DNA of 10,380 nucleotides from a candidate division BRC1 bacterium ADurb.BinA292. Lineage in GTDB: Bacteria > Sumerlaeota > Sumerlaeia > MVZB01. Numbering within the stretch: position 1 is the first letter of the stretch; every line of letters starts with the position of its first letter. The notes below the pieces were generated by a model that saw only the letters and a program-made list of their open reading frames with translations, searched no databases and had not been told where the DNA came from. The DNA is taken from contig MVZB01000108.1 of the NCBI GenBank assembly GCA_002068205.1, positions 1 to 10,380 on the forward strand, given 5' to 3'. Positions 1 through 6,275 of this stretch are shown here, one piece after another. Both the position numbers and the translations under genes were made by a program.

Positions 1-125
1 ATCGGGTTGACGAACCGATCCGCCCGCGCGGGGGCCGGGCCGGCGCACGACCGAGCCGCCGGACGGGTTTGGGGCGCGGCAGCCCGCGGCCCCCCCACCG
101 CCGATCAGGACTCGGAAGGCGCGCG
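1..125. other. Stretch downstream of rpsP, no gene supported
   Basis: This stretch follows the rpsP stop on the minus strand. It is very GC-rich and has a run of seven C (plus strand) near position 91-97. One minus-strand frame stays open to the window edge from a GTG near 98, but its translation is Ala/Pro/Arg-rich and I do not recognise it. The usual downstream partners of rpsP (rimM, trmD, rplS) could start beyond the edge. No terminator with a T tract is visible. Confidence 0.4.
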
Positions 126-443
126 TCAGGCTTCGGCCGGGGCCGAGGCGGCCTTGCTCGCCAGCCGCGCGGCCTGTTTGGCTTCGTGGTGTTTGCGCAG
201 GATGCCCTGCTTGCGCAGCAGCGAGCGGCAGGTGTCGGTCGGGATCGCACCCCGGTCCAACCACATCAGCGCCTTCTCCTCATCCACTTTAACCTGCTTT
301 TCCTCCTCCTTCTCGAGCGGGTGGTAGTAGCCCAGGATCTCGATGAACCGTCCGTCGCGGGGGAAGCGGCTATCGGCGACCACCATCCGGTAGTAGGGGG
401 CCTTCTTACGCCCGTGACGGGCCAGTCGAATACGCACAGCCAT
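126..443 (-). CDS. rpsP: 30S ribosomal protein S16
   Basis: This is a small-subunit ribosomal protein (bS16) that binds 16S rRNA and assists 30S assembly. The 105-residue product begins MAVRIRLARHGRKKAPYYRM, followed by VVADSR, the conserved S16 N-terminus. The FIEILGYYHP block and the AIPTDTCRSLLRKQGI segment also fit the family. The last ~20 residues are an Ala/Lys-rich tail, which is common in S16 and variable between species. The ATG at 443 is preceded by a strong Shine-Dalgarno (AAAGGAG, about 452-458 on the minus strand) at 8 nt spacing. It lies 123 nt downstream of ffh on the same strand, and a long hairpin occupies part of that gap. Family assignment is essentially certain. Confidence 0.97.
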   Translation of the reverse strand: MAVRIRLARHGRKKAPYYRMVVADSRFPRDGRFIEILGYYHPLEKEEEKQVKVDEEKALMWLDRGAIPTDTCRSLLRKQGILRKHHEAKQAARLASKAASAPAEA

Positions 444-481
444 GGGTCAATCTCCTTTTGCTGGCTTATGGGGTGGGTTTC

Positions 482-520
482 GCCGACGGAGCGAAAGCGG
501 GGCTTTCGTCTCCGCTCGGC
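482..520 (-). other. Long bulged hairpin between ffh and rpsP
   Basis: Positions 482-498 pair with 502-520 through 17 base pairs interrupted only by single-base bulges at 509 and 515, closing on a 3-nt GGG loop (plus strand). The minus-strand transcript running from ffh into rpsP would contain this hairpin, preceded by an AT-rich stretch (521-540). It is not followed by a T tract on the minus strand, so it does not look like a classical terminator. A processing or stability element that sets the ffh:rpsP mRNA ratio, or a control element for rpsP, is possible. The role is inference. Confidence 0.5.
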
Positions 521-566
521 AAATTGTTAAAATTCAGTTGTTTACGGTCATCCCCGAGGGGCGCAC

Positions 567-2018
567 TCATTTCTTTTTCTTGGTTTTCCGCTTGCGCCGG
601 TGTTTGGGTTTCATCTTCCGCGCCAACGGGTCGTCGGCGCTTTTCTGATTGAGCGCGCCGCCGCGGCGGGCGCCGGCCATCGCGGGGGCGCCGCCGCCCA
701 GCATGCCGCGCATCAGGCCGCCGGGGCCGCCCATGTTCATCATCTGGCTCATCATCCGGCGCATGCCCTGGAATTCCTGGAGCATCTGGTTCAGCTCGGC
801 GGGGGTGCGCCCCGAACCGCGGGCGATCCGCTTGCGCCGGGAGCCGTCGATGATCTGGGGGTTTTCGCGTTCCTCCGGCGTCATCGAGTGAATCATGGCC
901 TCGAACGGCTTGAGCATATCATCATCAATTTCAACGTCGCGCAGAGCCGAGCCGAGGCCGGGGATCATGCCCATCAGGCTCTTGAGCGAGCCCATCTTCT
1001 TGACCTTCTGCATCTGGTCGAGGAAGTCCTGCAGAGAGAATTGCTCCTTCTTGAGCTTCTTCTGCATGCGTTCGGCTTCGTCGGCGTCGAAGTCCTGCTG
1101 CGCCTTTTCGACGAGGGTCAGGACGTCGCCCATGCCGAGGATGCGCGAGGCCATGCGATCAGGGTGGAAGATCTCGAGGTCGTCGGGCTTCTCGCCGAGG
1201 CCGACGAAGTAAATCGGCTTGCCGGTGACCGAGCGGATGGAGAGGGCGGCGCCGCCGCGGGCGTCGCCGTCGAGCTTGGTCAGGCAGACGCCGTCGATGC
1301 CGACCTGCTCATCGAACTGGGCGGCGGAGTTGACGGCGTCCTGACCGGTCATCGCGTCGGCGACCAGGAACGCGTAGTCCGGCTTGGTCAGCTCCTTGAT
1401 TCGCTGGAGTTCGTCCATGCGGACCTCGTCGATGTGGAGCCGGCCGGCGGTATCGAAAATGACCAGATCGCAGTTGCGATTCTTGGCCTCGGCCAGGCCG
1501 CGTTCGGCGACGACGGGCGCCGGCTGGCTCGTGCCGAGATCGAAGACGGGGACATCGACCGTCGCGCCGACGACGCGAAGCTGATCAACGGCGGCGGGGC
1601 GATAGATGTCGCAAGCGACCAGGAGCGGGCTGAAGCCTTCCTTCTTGAGGCGCAGCGCAAGCTTGCCGGCGAAGGTCGTTTTGCCGGAGCCCTGCAGTCC
1701 GAGCAGGACGACGCGATTGAGCCGGCCGCGCTGAAGCTGAAGTTTGACGGCGGCGCCGCCCATCATCGCGACCAGTTCATCATGGACGATCTTGATAAAT
1801 TGCTGGCCGGGGCGGACGGCGCGCAGCACCTCGGCGCCCAGGGCCTTCTCGCGGACGGCGGCGACGAAGTCGCGGACGACCTTGAAATTGACGTCGGCCT
1901 CCAGCAGGGCCATGCGCACCTCGCGCACGGCCTCCTGGATGTTGTCCTCGGTCAGCCGCGTTTCACCGCGCAGTTTCTTGAAGAGGCCTTCGAACTTTTC
2001 GCCGAGTTGGTCGAACAT
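567..2018 (-). CDS. ffh: Signal recognition particle protein Ffh (SRP54 GTPase)
   Basis: Ffh binds signal sequences of nascent membrane and secreted proteins and, with 4.5S RNA, delivers ribosomes to FtsY at the inner membrane. The 483-residue product has the full N, G and M layout: an N-terminal helical bundle (1-~90), the P-loop GLQGSGKTT at ~107-115, DTAGRLHIDE at ~189-198, the TKLDGDARGG guanine-specificity and closing loop at ~247-256, and a Met-rich M domain (~320-440). The M domain carries the RNA-binding signature RIARGSGRTPAELN at ~397-410. The C-terminus is unusually basic (MKPKHRRKRKTKKKK). The ATG at 2018 lies 10 nt after the upstream ylxM-like stop; no strong Shine-Dalgarno is seen, so translational coupling is plausible. 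Length and motifs are normal for the family. Confidence 0.98.
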   Translation of the reverse strand: MFDQLGEKFEGLFKKLRGETRLTEDNIQEAVREVRMALLEADVNFKVVRDFVAAVREKALGAEVLRAVRPGQQFIKIVHDELVAMMGGAAVKLQLQRGRLNRVVLLGLQGSGKTTFAGKLALRLKKEGFSPLLVACDIYRPAAVDQLRVVGATVDVPVFDLGTSQPAPVVAERGLAEAKNRNCDLVIFDTAGRLHIDEVRMDELQRIKELTKPDYAFLVADAMTGQDAVNSAAQFDEQVGIDGVCLTKLDGDARGGAALSIRSVTGKPIYFVGLGEKPDDLEIFHPDRMASRILGMGDVLTLVEKAQQDFDADEAERMQKKLKKEQFSLQDFLDQMQKVKKMGSLKSLMGMIPGLGSALRDVEIDDDMLKPFEAMIHSMTPEERENPQIIDGSRRKRIARGSGRTPAELNQMLQEFQGMRRMMSQMMNMGGPGGLMRGMLGGGAPAMAGARRGGALNQKSADDPLARKMKPKHRRKRKTKKKK

Positions 2019-2028
2019 GCCAGTGGGA

Positions 2029-2523
2029 CTACTGCTCCATGGGTGATTGGGTCGAGCCGGCCACGGTCATGGGGACGGGCGTAGGGGAGGACGCGGGCGG
2101 GGGAACGGGTTCCTCGTCGGCCGGCGGCGCGGTCAGTTCGCGGATCACCGCGCGCAAGGCCTGCTCCAGCACGTCGTGGCCGGCGGGCGAGCCCCCATGA
2201 CCGTTCAGCAGGTGGAGCACCTCCTCGAGACGCTGCGCCACCGCGCGCGGCGACAGATTCTGGGCCGTCCAGGCATTCCAGCCGCCGCGGACGAGGCCGA
2301 GGACCTGCTCAAAATGCTCCAGCGATTCCTCGCCATGCTTGACGGAATCGAAGATGGCCTGACGCGAGACGCCGTACTCGCGGGCGATTTCGCCGAAGGA
2401 GAGGTCTTCCTCGAAATAGTGACGGAGGAAGGTGCGCTGCTTGTCGGTCAACAGCTCGCCATAGGCGTCGAGCAGCAGGCTGATGCGATAGCGTTTTTCG
2501 GCCGTCACGACTTGGGAAGCCAC
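2029..2523 (-). CDS. ylxM: YlxM/UPF0122-like HTH protein, SRP-associated
   Basis: The N-terminal part (RISLLLDAYGELLTDKQRTF, then EEDLSFGEIAREYGVSRQAIFDSVKHGEESLEHFE) matches the YlxM/UPF0122 family. These proteins have a sigma-70 region-4-like helix-turn-helix; from family knowledge, YlxM modulates SRP function and is typically encoded just before ffh. Here it lies 10 nt upstream of ffh on the same strand, which supports the call. Family members are usually about 110 residues. This one has an extra ~70 residues at the C-terminus, Pro/Ser-rich near the end, of unknown role. The open frame extends upstream to a TTG at 2565, but I prefer the GTG at 2523 (164 aa): it has a GGAG at 8 nt spacing and starts close to the conserved domain. 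A GTG at 2508 is also possible. A DNA-binding sigma-like regulator is the alternative. Confidence 0.82.
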   Translation of the reverse strand: MASQVVTAEKRYRISLLLDAYGELLTDKQRTFLRHYFEEDLSFGEIAREYGVSRQAIFDSVKHGEESLEHFEQVLGLVRGGWNAWTAQNLSPRAVAQRLEEVLHLLNGHGGSPAGHDVLEQALRAVIRELTAPPADEEPVPPPASSPTPVPMTVAGSTQSPMEQ

Positions 2524-2531
2524 GGGAAGCA

Positions 2532-2535
2532 CTCC
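2532..2535 (-). promoter_or_regulatory. Shine-Dalgarno deciding the ylxM start
   Basis: GGAG on the minus strand lies 8 nt before a GTG at 2521-2523, in frame with the HTH protein. The upstream TTG at 2565 has no comparable site and would add residues not expected in the family. Confidence 0.5.
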
Positions 2536-2592
2536 AGGGACTGGACCCGCCAGGGGGCATGTCAAAGCCTGATGCTTTACATGCGGGCTAAC

Positions 2593-2622
2593 ACTCTAGC
2601 GAGTCGCCAGGGTGACTGTCAA
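2593..2622 (-). promoter_or_regulatory. Candidate sigma70-type promoter for ylxM-ffh-rpsP
   Basis: On the minus strand a perfect TTGACA (2617-2622) is followed after 18 nt by TAGAGT (2593-2598, 4 of 6 match to TATAAT). Transcription would start near 2586, giving a leader of about 60 nt before the preferred ylxM start. Position and strand fit, but this is motif matching only. Confidence 0.42.
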
Positions 2623-2638
2623 GCGCGGCGAAGTTGCC

Positions 2639-2704
2639 GAAATCGTCATCGCGATCAGGATCGATTGCGAAAGCGGTGGCGATACCGATACCGATCTTGA
2701 TTGG
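2639..2704. repeat. Degenerate 6-bp tandem repeat array
   Basis: Eleven consecutive hexamers can be read in register: GAAATC, GTCATC, GCGATC, AGGATC, GATTGC, GAAAGC, GGTGGC, GATACC, GATACC, GATCTT, GATTGG. Most fit a loose GATNNC pattern, with two identical units next to each other. The array fills the gap between the ispH stop and the ylxM-ffh promoter candidate. In one minus-strand frame it encodes alternating Ile/Gly/Ala dipeptides, but no gene is supported there. Simple decaying repeats of this type occur in intergenic DNA of some GC-rich bacteria (general knowledge); their function is unknown. Confidence 0.6.
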
Positions 2705-2712
2705 GGAGGGAG

Positions 2713-3927
2713 CTAGGACGACCAGGACAGGATGCGTTCGATAATCTCGCCGATGACGCGATTGGGGGTGGAGGCGCCGGCGGTCAGGCCAATTTCGAGG
2801 GGCCGCCGCGGGGGGAGCCAGTCGTGCGTGACGACCAGATCGTGGGCCATCGGCGGCTTGTGCTCGATCGCGGTGGGGGAGATCAGGCGCTGGACGTCGT
2901 CCACATGATAGGTCGGGCAGTGGGGCGCCGTCAGTTCGCATAGGTGGCCGGTGTTGGAGCTATTGAATCCGCCGATCACCAGCATCAGGTCGGGTGGTTG
3001 ACGCATCATCTCCTTGATGGCGTCCTGGCGTTCCTGGGTGGCATTGCAGATCGTGTCGAAGGAGCGGAAATTCTCGGCGGCATACGCCGCGCCGTGGCGG
3101 TCGATCATGGCCTGGCGGACCATCTCGGCGATCTCGAGCGATTCGGACGAAAGCATGGTCGTCTGATTGGCGACGCCGATGCGGCTCAGATGTTGATCGA
3201 AGCGGAAGCCGGGCGAGGCGGCGGAGACGAAATCGCGGGCGAGTTGCTCGCTGACTCGGCCGGTACGGATGACGTCGCAGACCCGTTCGGTTTCGGCCTT
3301 GTCGAACACCACCAGATAATGCGCACCGGGGTGCTGGGTGACATGGGAGCAGGTGGCGACGGTCTCTTCGTGCCGCCATTTGCCGTGGATGATGGAGGTG
3401 AAGCCTTCGCGGGCGTAGCGTTCCACCCGTTTCCAGACGTGGACGACCGAGCCGCAGGTCGTATCGACCAGGATGCAGCCGATCTGGCGCAGGCGGGCGA
3501 GAAGGCGCTGCTCGATGCCGAAGGCGGGCAGGACGACGACATCCTCGGGGCGGATCGAATCGAGTTCATTGCCCGCGGCATACTGCCCCTGGAGGAACTG
3601 GTAGCCCATCTCGAGGAGGCGGTGGTTGACACGCGGGTTGTGAATGATCTCGTTGGTGAGGAAGAGCCTGCGGTCGGGGAAGCGGCGGCGCGTTTCGAAG
3701 GAGAGGTCGATCGCCTTATCGACGCCGTAGCAGAAGCCGAATTCGCGCGCCAGACGGAAGCGGAGGCCGTTGACCTCCCATTGGTAGTCGTTGTCGCGGA
3801 TACGCTGGACGATGTCGGAGACGTAAAGTTCATCCAGTTCGTCGGCGATGGCATCCTTCAGGCCGAAGCCGCGGCGGATGAGGCCGTCCTTCGAGATCGG
3901 CAGGTTCTGGCTGTCGATGCCGGTCAT
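2713..3927 (-). CDS. ispH: 4-hydroxy-3-methylbut-2-enyl diphosphate reductase (long form)
   Basis: IspH (LytB) is the last enzyme of the MEP pathway. It reduces HMBPP to IPP and DMAPP with an oxygen-sensitive 4Fe-4S cluster. At about 404 residues this is the long, cyanobacterial/plant-type form rather than the ~310-residue E. coli type. Matching blocks are RRGFG near the N-terminus, REFGFCYGVDKAI, LTNEIIHNPRVN, SIIHGKWRHEETVAT, VANQTTML, TICNATQERQDA, IGGFNSSNTGHL and TAGASTPNRVI. The three cluster cysteines, numbered from the ATG at 3927, are C66, C158 and C294; the catalytic Glu is in HEETVAT. The frame is open up to a TTG at 3981, but that codon lies in the T-rich tail of the upstream hairpin and adds a non-conserved leader, so the ATG at 3927 (AAGGG upstream) is preferred. 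It lies downstream of iscA, a plausible cluster donor. Confidence 0.95.
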   Translation of the reverse strand: MTGIDSQNLPISKDGLIRRGFGLKDAIADELDELYVSDIVQRIRDNDYQWEVNGLRFRLAREFGFCYGVDKAIDLSFETRRRFPDRRLFLTNEIIHNPRVNHRLLEMGYQFLQGQYAAGNELDSIRPEDVVVLPAFGIEQRLLARLRQIGCILVDTTCGSVVHVWKRVERYAREGFTSIIHGKWRHEETVATCSHVTQHPGAHYLVVFDKAETERVCDVIRTGRVSEQLARDFVSAASPGFRFDQHLSRIGVANQTTMLSSESLEIAEMVRQAMIDRHGAAYAAENFRSFDTICNATQERQDAIKEMMRQPPDLMLVIGGFNSSNTGHLCELTAPHCPTYHVDDVQRLISPTAIEHKPPMAHDLVVTHDWLPPRRPLEIGLTAGASTPNRVIGEIIERILSWSS

Positions 3928-3973
3928 CGGCGGGAAGCCCTTCCATCGGCGCGCGGCCGGGGGTGGATGCCAC

Positions 3974-4021
3974 AGGAACAAGAAACCCCCGCCGGGACCG
4001 GAATCAGGCCCGCGGCGGGGG
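3974..4021 (-). terminator. Rho-independent terminator or attenuator after iscA
   Basis: A perfect 9-bp GC stem (3986-3994 with 4013-4021) encloses an 18-nt loop. On the minus strand it is followed directly by TTTCTTGTTCC. It sits 15 nt past the iscA stop. No AT-rich -10 is visible between it and the ispH start at 3927, so it may act as a partial terminator that lowers ispH relative to iscA. That last point is inference. Confidence 0.55.
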
Positions 4022-4035
4022 AGCTGGGATACGGG

Positions 4036-4359
4036 TCAGGCACTGAACGACGTGCCGCAGGAACAGGTGCGCTGGGCGTTGGGGTTGCTGAAACGGAAGC
4101 CGCCGCCCATCAATTCGTTGCTGTAATCGAGCGTCAGGCCGTTCAGATAGAGGTAGCTCTTGGGGTCGCAGAAGATGGAGACGCCGTCGGCTTCGAAGAC
4201 GCGGTCATGGTCGGTCGGTTTGGCTTCGAAGTCCATGACATAGGTCAGGCCGGAGCAACCGCCGCCCTTGACGCCGACGCGCAGACCGTAGCCGTTCAGG
4301 TCGCGGTCCTTCAGCAAGCGTTTCATTTCGCGGACGGCCGCCTCGGTTACATTAATCAT
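4036..4359 (-). CDS. iscA: A-type iron-sulfur cluster carrier (IscA/ErpA/HesB family)
   Basis: This is a small scaffold/carrier that binds an Fe-S cluster or iron and passes it to apo-enzymes. The 107-residue product contains the three invariant cysteines: C35 in GGGCSGLTY, and C99 and C101 in the terminal CSCGTSF. Both length and spacing match E. coli IscA from memory. The N-terminal INVTEAAVREMKRLL and the DFEAKPTDHDRVFEADGV block are also typical. Sequence alone does not separate IscA, ErpA and SufA; the neighbouring desulfurase favours an ISC-type role, and the adjacent ispH suggests a client. The ATG at 4359 has a strong AGGGGAGG site about 10 nt upstream. A good promoter lies in the 192-nt gap to iscS, so it can be expressed separately. 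Confidence 0.94.
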   Translation of the reverse strand: MINVTEAAVREMKRLLKDRDLNGYGLRVGVKGGGCSGLTYVMDFEAKPTDHDRVFEADGVSIFCDPKSYLYLNGLTLDYSNELMGGGFRFSNPNAQRTCSCGTSFSA

Positions 4360-4492
4360 CGTTGAAGATCCTCCCCTAAGCGGGTGTCAGCGGGTTGGTC
4401 CACGTGCTCAAGCAGAGCGAGAAGGATGCCGTGGTGTCCGGATGCAGGAAGGGATCGCCACAGATGGGACGACCCCTTCGACACTCCGTTTG

Positions 4493-4521
4493 ATCGTAGC
4501 AGAACGGGGCAGAAGCGTCAA
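4493..4521 (-). promoter_or_regulatory. Sigma70-type promoter candidate for iscA
   Basis: On the minus strand TTGACG (4516-4521) is separated by exactly 17 nt from TACGAT (4493-4498). The predicted start is near 4486, giving a ~127-nt leader to iscA. The -35 box overlaps a small inverted repeat (GCGTC, AAGG loop, GACGC at 4515-4528), which could be part of an operator or the end of the iscS transcript. No recognised IscR/Rrf2 site was identified. Confidence 0.5.
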
Positions 4522-4551
4522 GGGACGCCCCCAGGATTTCATATAACCCAT

Positions 4552-5739
4552 TTATTTACAGTATTCCAGATTGGCGTCGGGGGTGTTCTGGCGAAGCCAC
4601 TGGACGGTTTTGACGGTCAGATCCGCAGCGAAATCCACTTCCTGTTCGGTGGTGAACCGGTGCAGGCCAAAACGAAGCGAGGATTCGGCGTCCTCGGGCG
4701 TGGCGCCCAACGCGCGCAGGACGTGGGAGGGTTCGTTGGAGGCCGAGGCACAGGCGGCGCCCGAACTGACCGCGACGTTGCGCATGGCCTTGAGCATCCA
4801 CTCAGCTCTGACGCCCTGGAACGTCACATGCAGGTTGTTGGGGAGGCGGTGGTCTTCGCCGCCATTGACGCGGACGCCGTCGAGCTGGTCGAGGAGGCGC
4901 TGCTGCAACCGGTCGCGGAGGCGCGCGATGCGCCGGCTCTCCTCGTCGCGCGCGGCGACGACCAGTTCGGCGGCCTTGCCCAGGCCGACGATGCCGGTGA
5001 CATTCAGCGTGCCGGGGCGAAGGCCGCGCTCGTGGCCGCCGCCGCTGAGGAGGGGTTCCAGCCGGACGCGGGGGTTGCGGCGGCGGATATAGAGCGCGCC
5101 GACGCCCTTGGGGCCATACATCTTGTGGGCCGAAACCGAGAGCAGATCGACCGCGGAGGTATTGACGTCGATCTTGACGTGGGCAAGGGCCTGAACGGCG
5201 TCGGTATGAAAGAAAATCCCGTTTTCGGCACAGATCGCGCCGATTTCGGCCAGCGGCTGGATGACGCCGATTTCATTGTTGGCCGCCATGACCGAGACCA
5301 GGATCGTTTCATTGCGGATGGCGCGGCGCAAGTCCTCCGGATCGACGCGGCCGGACCGGTCGACGGGGAGGTAGGTGACCTCGAACCCCTCGCGTTCGAG
5401 CGCCTGAAACGAATGCAGGACGGCGTGATGCTCGATCTGGCTGGTGATCAGGTGGCGGCCCTTGCGGCGGTAGGCGTGGGCGACGCCCTTGATTGCCAGA
5501 TTGTCGGACTCGGTCGCGCCGGAGGTGAAGATGATTTCGGAAGGGGTGGCGCCGATCAGGCCGGCGAGGAGCTCGCGCGCCTGTTCGACCAGCGCCTCGG
5601 CTTCCCAGCCGAAGGCGTGGTGGCTACTGGCGGCGTTGCCGAACATGCGCCCGAGCGTGGGCAGCATGGCGTCGATGACGGCGGGATCGCATGGCGTCGT
5701 CGCATGCGCATCCATGTAGACAGGCAATTGGAGTCCCAT
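4552..5739 (-). CDS. iscS: Cysteine desulfurase (IscS/NifS family)
   Basis: This PLP-dependent enzyme converts cysteine to alanine and a protein persulfide, supplying sulfur for Fe-S clusters and other thio-cofactors. The 395-residue product has the class-V aminotransferase layout: YMDAHATTPCDP at the N-terminus, TSGATESDNLA, the PLP lysine in SVSAHKMYGPKG (K206 from the preferred start), RPGTLNV, and the mobile-loop catalytic cysteine in SSGAACASAS (C330). The lysine position equals that of E. coli IscS from memory. The SSGAAC loop and length place it in group I (IscS/NifS) rather than SufS. The frame extends to an ATG at 5817, but the extra 26 residues are not conserved, so the ATG at 5739 is used. 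It lies upstream of iscA on the same strand; no iscU or nifU scaffold gene is in the window. Confidence 0.95.
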   Translation of the reverse strand: MGLQLPVYMDAHATTPCDPAVIDAMLPTLGRMFGNAASSHHAFGWEAEALVEQARELLAGLIGATPSEIIFTSGATESDNLAIKGVAHAYRRKGRHLITSQIEHHAVLHSFQALEREGFEVTYLPVDRSGRVDPEDLRRAIRNETILVSVMAANNEIGVIQPLAEIGAICAENGIFFHTDAVQALAHVKIDVNTSAVDLLSVSAHKMYGPKGVGALYIRRRNPRVRLEPLLSGGGHERGLRPGTLNVTGIVGLGKAAELVVAARDEESRRIARLRDRLQQRLLDQLDGVRVNGGEDHRLPNNLHVTFQGVRAEWMLKAMRNVAVSSGAACASASNEPSHVLRALGATPEDAESSLRFGLHRFTTEQEVDFAADLTVKTVQWLRQNTPDANLEYCK

Positions 5740-5939
5740 ACGACTTCCCGGGGAAAACAACAATAACCGGCCACGGCCGGAGGCGCACCCCGTGTGAGCT
5801 TGCGGAGCAGGAACCATACCCCGACCGCCAGCGCTACTGTCAGAATAAGACTAACACAGGCAAAATCAACAGGAGACGCCAAATCGGGGGTCGATGCGGA
5901 TGGAGCAAGCGGGGCGAACGTTTGCGCCAGATCATGCAT
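5556..5939 (-). CDS. Questionable small single-TM ORF overlapping iscS
   Basis: This 127-codon ORF starts at an ATG at 5939. Its first ~60 codons, in the gap upstream of iscS, encode a plausible membrane segment (FACVSLILTVALAVGVWFLL) followed by basic RKLTRG. The last ~60 codons overlap iscS out of frame and look like a shadow of that gene (Arg/Pro/Ser-rich). No Shine-Dalgarno precedes the ATG. It could be a small membrane protein, a remnant of a degraded gene cut off by iscS, or chance. I recognise no family. Confidence 0.2.
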   Translation of the reverse strand: MHDLAQTFAPLAPSASTPDLASPVDFACVSLILTVALAVGVWFLLRKLTRGAPPAVAGYCCFPREVVWDSNCLSTWMRMRRRHAIPPSSTPCCPRSGACSATPPVATTPSAGKPRRWSNRRASSSPA

Positions 5940-6275
5940 GAATTTTGAGAAAGCGATTGAGATGCGCCATGTGGTGCGTCACGAAGAAACGGAAAAATGA
6001 ACGGAGTTGGATCTCGAAAGCCACGAATAGACACGAAATGGATTGGTGATCGGAGAGAGAGGAGGGAGGTGCACGAGGGGGGCGAAAGGGCGGGTTTTCG
6101 AGAGCCGAGGACGAGGGACGAGAGCCGGGAGCCGAATTCGGGGCCGGCCTTCGGGGGCGGCTACGAGTTCCATGAACCGGCGGTTTCACAACGAAGCAGT
6201 AAGAATTGGGGCGGGCCCATGGGGGCGATCATAAGGACGAGGACGAGAGACGAAGTTTATGGAAGGGGAATGGGA
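5940..6275. other. Intergenic region with degenerate repeats, no gene supported
   Basis: This stretch between the iscS side and the promoter of the plus-strand coiled-coil gene has short open frames on both strands, but their translations are low-complexity Arg/Glu/Gly- or Pro/Ser-rich and have no credible starts. It contains an imperfect dyad at 5961-5980, two CACGAA units 10 bp apart (6022-6038), a purine-rich repeat copy (6094-6120) and adjacent palindromes (CCGAATTCGG at 6132-6141, GGCCGGCC at 6142-6149). It is best read as repeat-laden intergenic DNA. Confidence 0.5.
6094..6120 (+). repeat. Dispersed purine-rich repeat, copy 1
   Basis: The 27-nt stretch beginning GTTTTCGAGAGCCGAGGACG matches 7814-7840 at 26 of 27 positions, with weaker similarity continuing ~12 nt further. 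A shorter relative (GGACGAGGACGAGAGACGAA) lies near 6235-6254. Both main copies are intergenic and in the same orientation. Confidence 0.65.

Noticed and set aside
600..2084. Long plus-strand open frame (494 codons) opposite ffh
   Set aside because: Antisense to a certain ffh gene; composition is His/Ala/Gly-rich, caused by GC-rich codon structure, with no recognisable domain.
2560..2565. A second TTGACA on the minus strand
   Set aside because: No -10-like sequence at 16-18 nt; it lies just upstream of the preferred ylxM start.
2944..4365. Long plus-strand open frame opposite ispH and iscA
   Set aside because: Crosses two well-supported minus-strand genes; Ala/Asp/Glu-rich shadow translation.
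4384..5766. Long plus-strand open frame opposite iscS
   Set aside because: Antisense shadow of iscS; no motif and no ribosome binding site.
5961..5980. Imperfect 20-bp dyad (GATGCGCCA and TGGTGCGTC)
   Set aside because: Only 7 of 9 arm positions match as DNA and no gene start is close; too weak to call an operator.
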